Assembly (NCBI RefSeq): GCF_002761755.1
Contig: NZ_PEOG01000027.1
Location: 1 to 64,000, forward strand
Direction of reading: 5' to 3'
DNA: 64,000 nucleotides
Source: Roseateles chitinivorans
Lineage (GTDB): Bacteria; Pseudomonadota; Gammaproteobacteria; Burkholderiales; Burkholderiaceae_C
Positions 61,434 to 64,000 of the stretch are shown here, piece by piece. Each line of letters starts with the position of its first letter. Position 1 is the first letter of the stretch. The notes beneath the pieces were generated by a model, which saw only the letters and a list, made by a program, of their open reading frames with translations, did not search any database and had not been told where the DNA came from. The position numbers were made by a program, and so were the translations under genes.

Positions 61434-62615
61434 TCAGCGCAGATCCGCCAGCGGATGCGGCCCCTCGAAGCGCGGCACGAGCAGCGCGTCGACCCAGGCA
61501 TCCCCCGCCTCATCGAGATCGGCCGGCTGCCAGCGCGGCGACCGGTCCTTGTCGATCAGCAGCGCGCGCACGCCTTCCGCGAAGTCGGGGAACACGCAGC
61601 AGCCCACCGACGCCTGGTACTCGAGGCGGAAGGTCTCCGCCAGCGAGGCCTGCCGCAACCGCCGCTGCAGCGCGACCGCCAACGCGGCCGAGGTCGGCGA
61701 TCCCTTCTGGAAGGCCGCGCCCGCGGCGGCGAGCCAAGGATCCGCGTCGCCGGCCAGCGAGCGCAGCCGCGGCGCGATCGTCGCCAGGCTGTCGTGCGGA
61801 CCGATCAGCGCATCGATGCGGGCGCGGTGCGCAGCCAGCGGCGACGCCGCCAGCTCCGGCGCGGGCAGACCGCGCAGCAGGTCGTCGAGCGCCTCGGCAT
61901 CGGCCGCGCGATCGCCCGACCATCGCGTGCGCGCGATGCCTTCGAGCAGCGCGCCACCGTCCTCGGCGCGCGCGGCCCGGTCCGCCAGTCCGGCCCAGAG
62001 GGCATCGGCGGCATTCAGCGGCGCGCCGGTCAGCGCCAGGAACAACCCGGTCCGGCCCGGCAGGCGCGACAGGAAGCGGCTGCCGCCGACGTCGGGATAG
62101 AGCCCGAGGCTGATCTCCGGCATCGCGAGCCGGCTGCGCGGCGTGACCACGCGGTGCGACGCGCCGACCATCAGGCCGATGCCGCCGCCCATGACGATGC
62201 CGTGGCCCCAGACCAGCAGCGGCTTGGGATAGCGATGGATGGCGTGGTCGAGGCGGTACTCGCGCTCGAAGAACGCGGCCGCGTCGCGCGGCACCCGGCC
62301 CGCGCCGGCCGCCTTCATCGCGCGATGCAGCCCGACGACGTCGCCACCGGCGCAGAACGCCTTCTCGCCGTGGCCATCGAGGACCACGCCGGCGATGGCC
62401 GGGTCGTCGGCCCACGCGTCCAGCCGCGCCTGCAGGGCATCGACCATCGACAGCGTCAGGGCATTGAGGCTGCCCGGCGCGTTCAGCGTCGCGTGGCCGA
62501 AGCGATGGCCCGAGGCGGTCAGCAGCGTTCGAAAGCGCACCGGCTCGTCTTCGGCAGCGCGAGCGTTCACGGTGGCTGCCTCGGTGGCCGCAGCAGTGAG
62601 ATCCCGTGCCGTCAT
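61434..62615 (-). CDS. 3-hydroxyisobutyryl-CoA hydrolase
   Basis: A 393-aa crotonase-fold enzyme of the HIBCH branch, longer than plain enoyl-CoA hydratases. Motifs: SLNALTLSMVDALQARLDAW, VVLDGHGEKAFCAGGDVVGL (oxyanion hole), GHGIVMGGGIGLMVGASHRV and MPEISLGLYPDVGGSRFLSR (catalytic Glu). It frees 3-hydroxyisobutyrate from its CoA ester in valine catabolism. GGAGG lies six bases before the ATG, which overlaps the preceding stop by ATGA. Upstream frame extensions were rejected on this basis. Confidence 0.9.
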   Translation of the reverse strand: MTARDLTAAATEAATVNARAAEDEPVRFRTLLTASGHRFGHATLNAPGSLNALTLSMVDALQARLDAWADDPAIAGVVLDGHGEKAFCAGGDVVGLHRAMKAAGAGRVPRDAAAFFEREYRLDHAIHRYPKPLLVWGHGIVMGGGIGLMVGASHRVVTPRSRLAMPEISLGLYPDVGGSRFLSRLPGRTGLFLALTGAPLNAADALWAGLADRAARAEDGGALLEGIARTRWSGDRAADAEALDDLLRGLPAPELAASPLAAHRARIDALIGPHDSLATIAPRLRSLAGDADPWLAAAGAAFQKGSPTSAALAVALQRRLRQASLAETFRLEYQASVGCCVFPDFAEGVRALLIDKDRSPRWQPADLDEAGDAWVDALLVPRFEGPHPLADLR

Positions 62616-63433
62616 CGCGAACCTCCACTGCGGCTGCGCCATTGCGGCGCCCGCTTGCCGAGGAACGCCTGCACGCCCTCGCGCTGGTCGTCGGACTCGA
62701 ACAGCGCGACGAAGGCCTCGCGCTCGGCGGCCAGCTGCGAATGCGGCGGGGCCGACCGCGCGCCCTGGATCAGTCGCTTGCAGGCCGCGACGCTGGCCGG
62801 GCTCTGCCCCTGCACGCGTTCCGCCCATTGCAGCGCGAGCGTCAGCGCGCCGCCCTTGGGCGTCAGCGCGTCGGCCAGGCCGATGCGCAGCGCGGTCTCG
62901 GCGTCGACGCGCTCGCCCAGCAGCACCATGCGCTTGGCCCAGCCCTCGCCCACCGTCCAGCTCAGCCATTGGGTGCCGCCGGCGCAAGGCAGCAGGCCGA
63001 CGCCGGCCTCGGGCAGCGCCATCACGGCCTGCGCCTCGACGATGCGCAGGTCGCAGGCCAGCGCGCATTCCAGGCCGCCGCCCATCGCGTAGCCGTTGAT
63101 CGCCGCGATGCTGACGCCGCGGAAGGCGGCCAGGGCCTCGAAGGCTTCTCCGAAGCGGCGCGCCATCGTCGCGGCGACGCCGGGATCGCCGGAGGCGAAG
63201 AGCTTCAGGTCCGCGCCGGCGCTGAAGAACTTCTCGCCCTCGCCGGTGACGACCAGCGCGCGGATGTCGGGATCGGCGTCGAGCGCCTCGACCAGGCGCT
63301 TCATCGCCATGAGGCTGTCAGCGGTCCAGGTGTGTGCCGGCGGATTCGCCAGCGTGATGAGCGCCGTGTGTCCGCGGCGCTCCAGGCGCAGGCCGGTGGG
63401 GCCGCCGTCGGCGGCGGTTGGCGTGTCAGTCAT
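62612..63433 (-). CDS. enoyl-CoA hydratase (methacrylyl-CoA step likely)
   Basis: A 273-aa crotonase. The oxyanion-hole segments are ALVVTGEGEKFFSAGADLKL and VSIAAINGYAMGGGLECALA; VMALPEAGVGLLPCAGGTQW carries the usual Glu. In this cluster it most likely hydrates methacrylyl-CoA between the acyl-CoA dehydrogenase and the hydrolase steps. The start and the coupling to the next gene (ATGA) are clear. A 174-base gap separates it from the acyl-CoA dehydrogenase upstream. Confidence 0.92.
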   Translation of the reverse strand: MTDTPTAADGGPTGLRLERRGHTALITLANPPAHTWTADSLMAMKRLVEALDADPDIRALVVTGEGEKFFSAGADLKLFASGDPGVAATMARRFGEAFEALAAFRGVSIAAINGYAMGGGLECALACDLRIVEAQAVMALPEAGVGLLPCAGGTQWLSWTVGEGWAKRMVLLGERVDAETALRIGLADALTPKGGALTLALQWAERVQGQSPASVAACKRLIQGARSAPPHSQLAAEREAFVALFESDDQREGVQAFLGKRAPQWRSRSGGSR

Positions 63434-63607
63434 GGGGTGTGTGGATGGAGGAAGGGAAGCGCCGCGCCGGCGTCGTTGTCGGTGCCGACGCCCATGTCGA
63501 TGTCGATGTCGAAATGGCGTCGTCGATGCGTTCGCCGCCGATGGGCGGCGTGGCGAGGGCGTGGCGTGGGCCCGGCATACCGTTGGGGGCGACGGTCGAG
63601 GGCGACC

Positions 63608-64000
63608 TCACCGGATCGCCTCCGGTGCGTGGTCCTGCAGCATCCGGCGCGCGACGATGACGCGCATGATCTCGTTCGTGCCCTCGAGGATCTGGTGCAC
63701 CCGCGCATCGCGCAGATAGCGCTCCAGCGGGTATTCGCGGATGTAGCCGTAGCCACCGTGGATCTGCAGGGCCTGGTTGCAGACCTCGAAGCCGATGTCG
63801 GTGGCGAGCCGCTTGGCCATCGCGCAATAGACCTGCGCGTCCGGCGACCCGGCGTCGAGCTTGGCCGCGGCCAGCCGCACCATCTGCCGCGCGGCGACGA
63901 GCTCGGTCGCCATGTCGGCGAGCTTGAACTGCAGCGCCTGCATGTCGGCCAGCGGCCGCCCGAACTGGCGCCGCTCGTGCATGTAGCGCTGTGCCGCAGT
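63608..64000 (-). CDS. acyl-CoA dehydrogenase, C-terminal part (cut by window edge)
   Basis: The last 130 residues of a flavin-dependent acyl-CoA dehydrogenase, open to the right edge. It shows RYMHERRQFGRPLADMQALQ, the helix MATELVAARQMVRLAAAKL, and ALQIHGGYGYIREYPLERYL, then RDARVHQILEGTNEIMRVIV. The EGTNEI segment holds the FAD/active-site turn common to the family. Position in the cluster suggests isobutyryl-CoA dehydrogenase, but short- or branched-chain relatives are not excluded. Confidence 0.93.
   Translation of the reverse strand, partial: TAAQRYMHERRQFGRPLADMQALQFKLADMATELVAARQMVRLAAAKLDAGSPDAQVYCAMAKRLATDIGFEVCNQALQIHGGYGYIREYPLERYLRDARVHQILEGTNEIMRVIVARRMLQDHAPEAIR

Noticed and set aside
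63494..63512. Three ATGTCG units in the gap before the acyl-CoA dehydrogenase stop
   Set aside because: Too short to call a meaningful repeat; the 174-base gap otherwise holds nothing recognisable.

Overview
The window looks like a chromosomal segment from a high-GC betaproteobacterium of the order Burkholderiales. The Leptothrix/Rubrivivax/Roseateles-Mitsuaria side of that order is my best guess. Reasons are the very high GC, the carA-carB-greA order, the tmk-holB-pilZ-tatD order, DUF4936 behind ygfZ, and an acnD/prpF-type methylcitrate operon. The taxon is an inference from gene order and protein style, not from a marker gene. No tRNA, rRNA, IS element, prophage or CRISPR array was seen.

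Layout. 1-5.0 kb: one 1595-aa effector-like protein with an ADP-ribosyltransferase-like motif set and an imperfect hrpII/PIP-type promoter. 5.1-11.1 kb: yhbY, then (minus strand) DUF4149, greA, carB and carA. 11.1-20.5 kb: a DUF336 protein, a Bax-inhibitor-1 membrane protein and many small stress or envelope genes (CsbD, DUF1328, a Cys-repeat periplasmic protein, an OmpA lipoprotein, an ankyrin protein), mixed with an MFS exporter and an AhpD-like protein. 20.5-24.6 kb: mltG, tmk, holB, pilZ, tatD (minus strand). 24.7-34.7 kb: ygfZ, DUF4936, a CPA2 antiporter, a lipoprotein, a GbsR/MarR-led five-gene run (DCC, SDR, DoxX, DUF2269), msrC and cpdB. 34.8-44.6 kb: an orphan flagellar-rod-like protein, a degenerate PAS-GGDEF protein, sbcB, a CPBP protease, mrcA, an outer-membrane protein, RNase T2 and a FabH-like synthase. 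44.7-51.6 kb: guaC with a possible attenuator leader, metE/metR divergent pair, and a cobalamin riboswitch driving a BtuB-like receptor. 51.6-52.6 kb: a lower-GC pair including a HEPN-like protein. 52.7-64 kb: a fully ATGA-coupled methylcitrate operon (prpC-acnD-prpF-lyase), its divergent XRE/ScfR-type regulator, and a valine-degradation cluster running off the right edge.

How the genes work together. The right end forms one metabolic unit: valine breakdown (acyl-CoA dehydrogenase, enoyl-CoA hydratase, 3-hydroxyisobutyryl-CoA hydrolase, 3-hydroxyisobutyrate dehydrogenase) yields propionyl-CoA, which the methylcitrate cycle next to it turns into pyruvate and succinate. metE, metR and btuB join the B12-independent methionine route to B12 uptake. 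The 13-19.5 kb small genes look like a general-stress set; two share a near-identical promoter followed by a covarying inverted repeat.

Most striking points: the ART-like effector with its candidate hrpII box, the self-competing hairpins in front of guaC, the twin promoter/dyad elements, and the HEPN-like pair.
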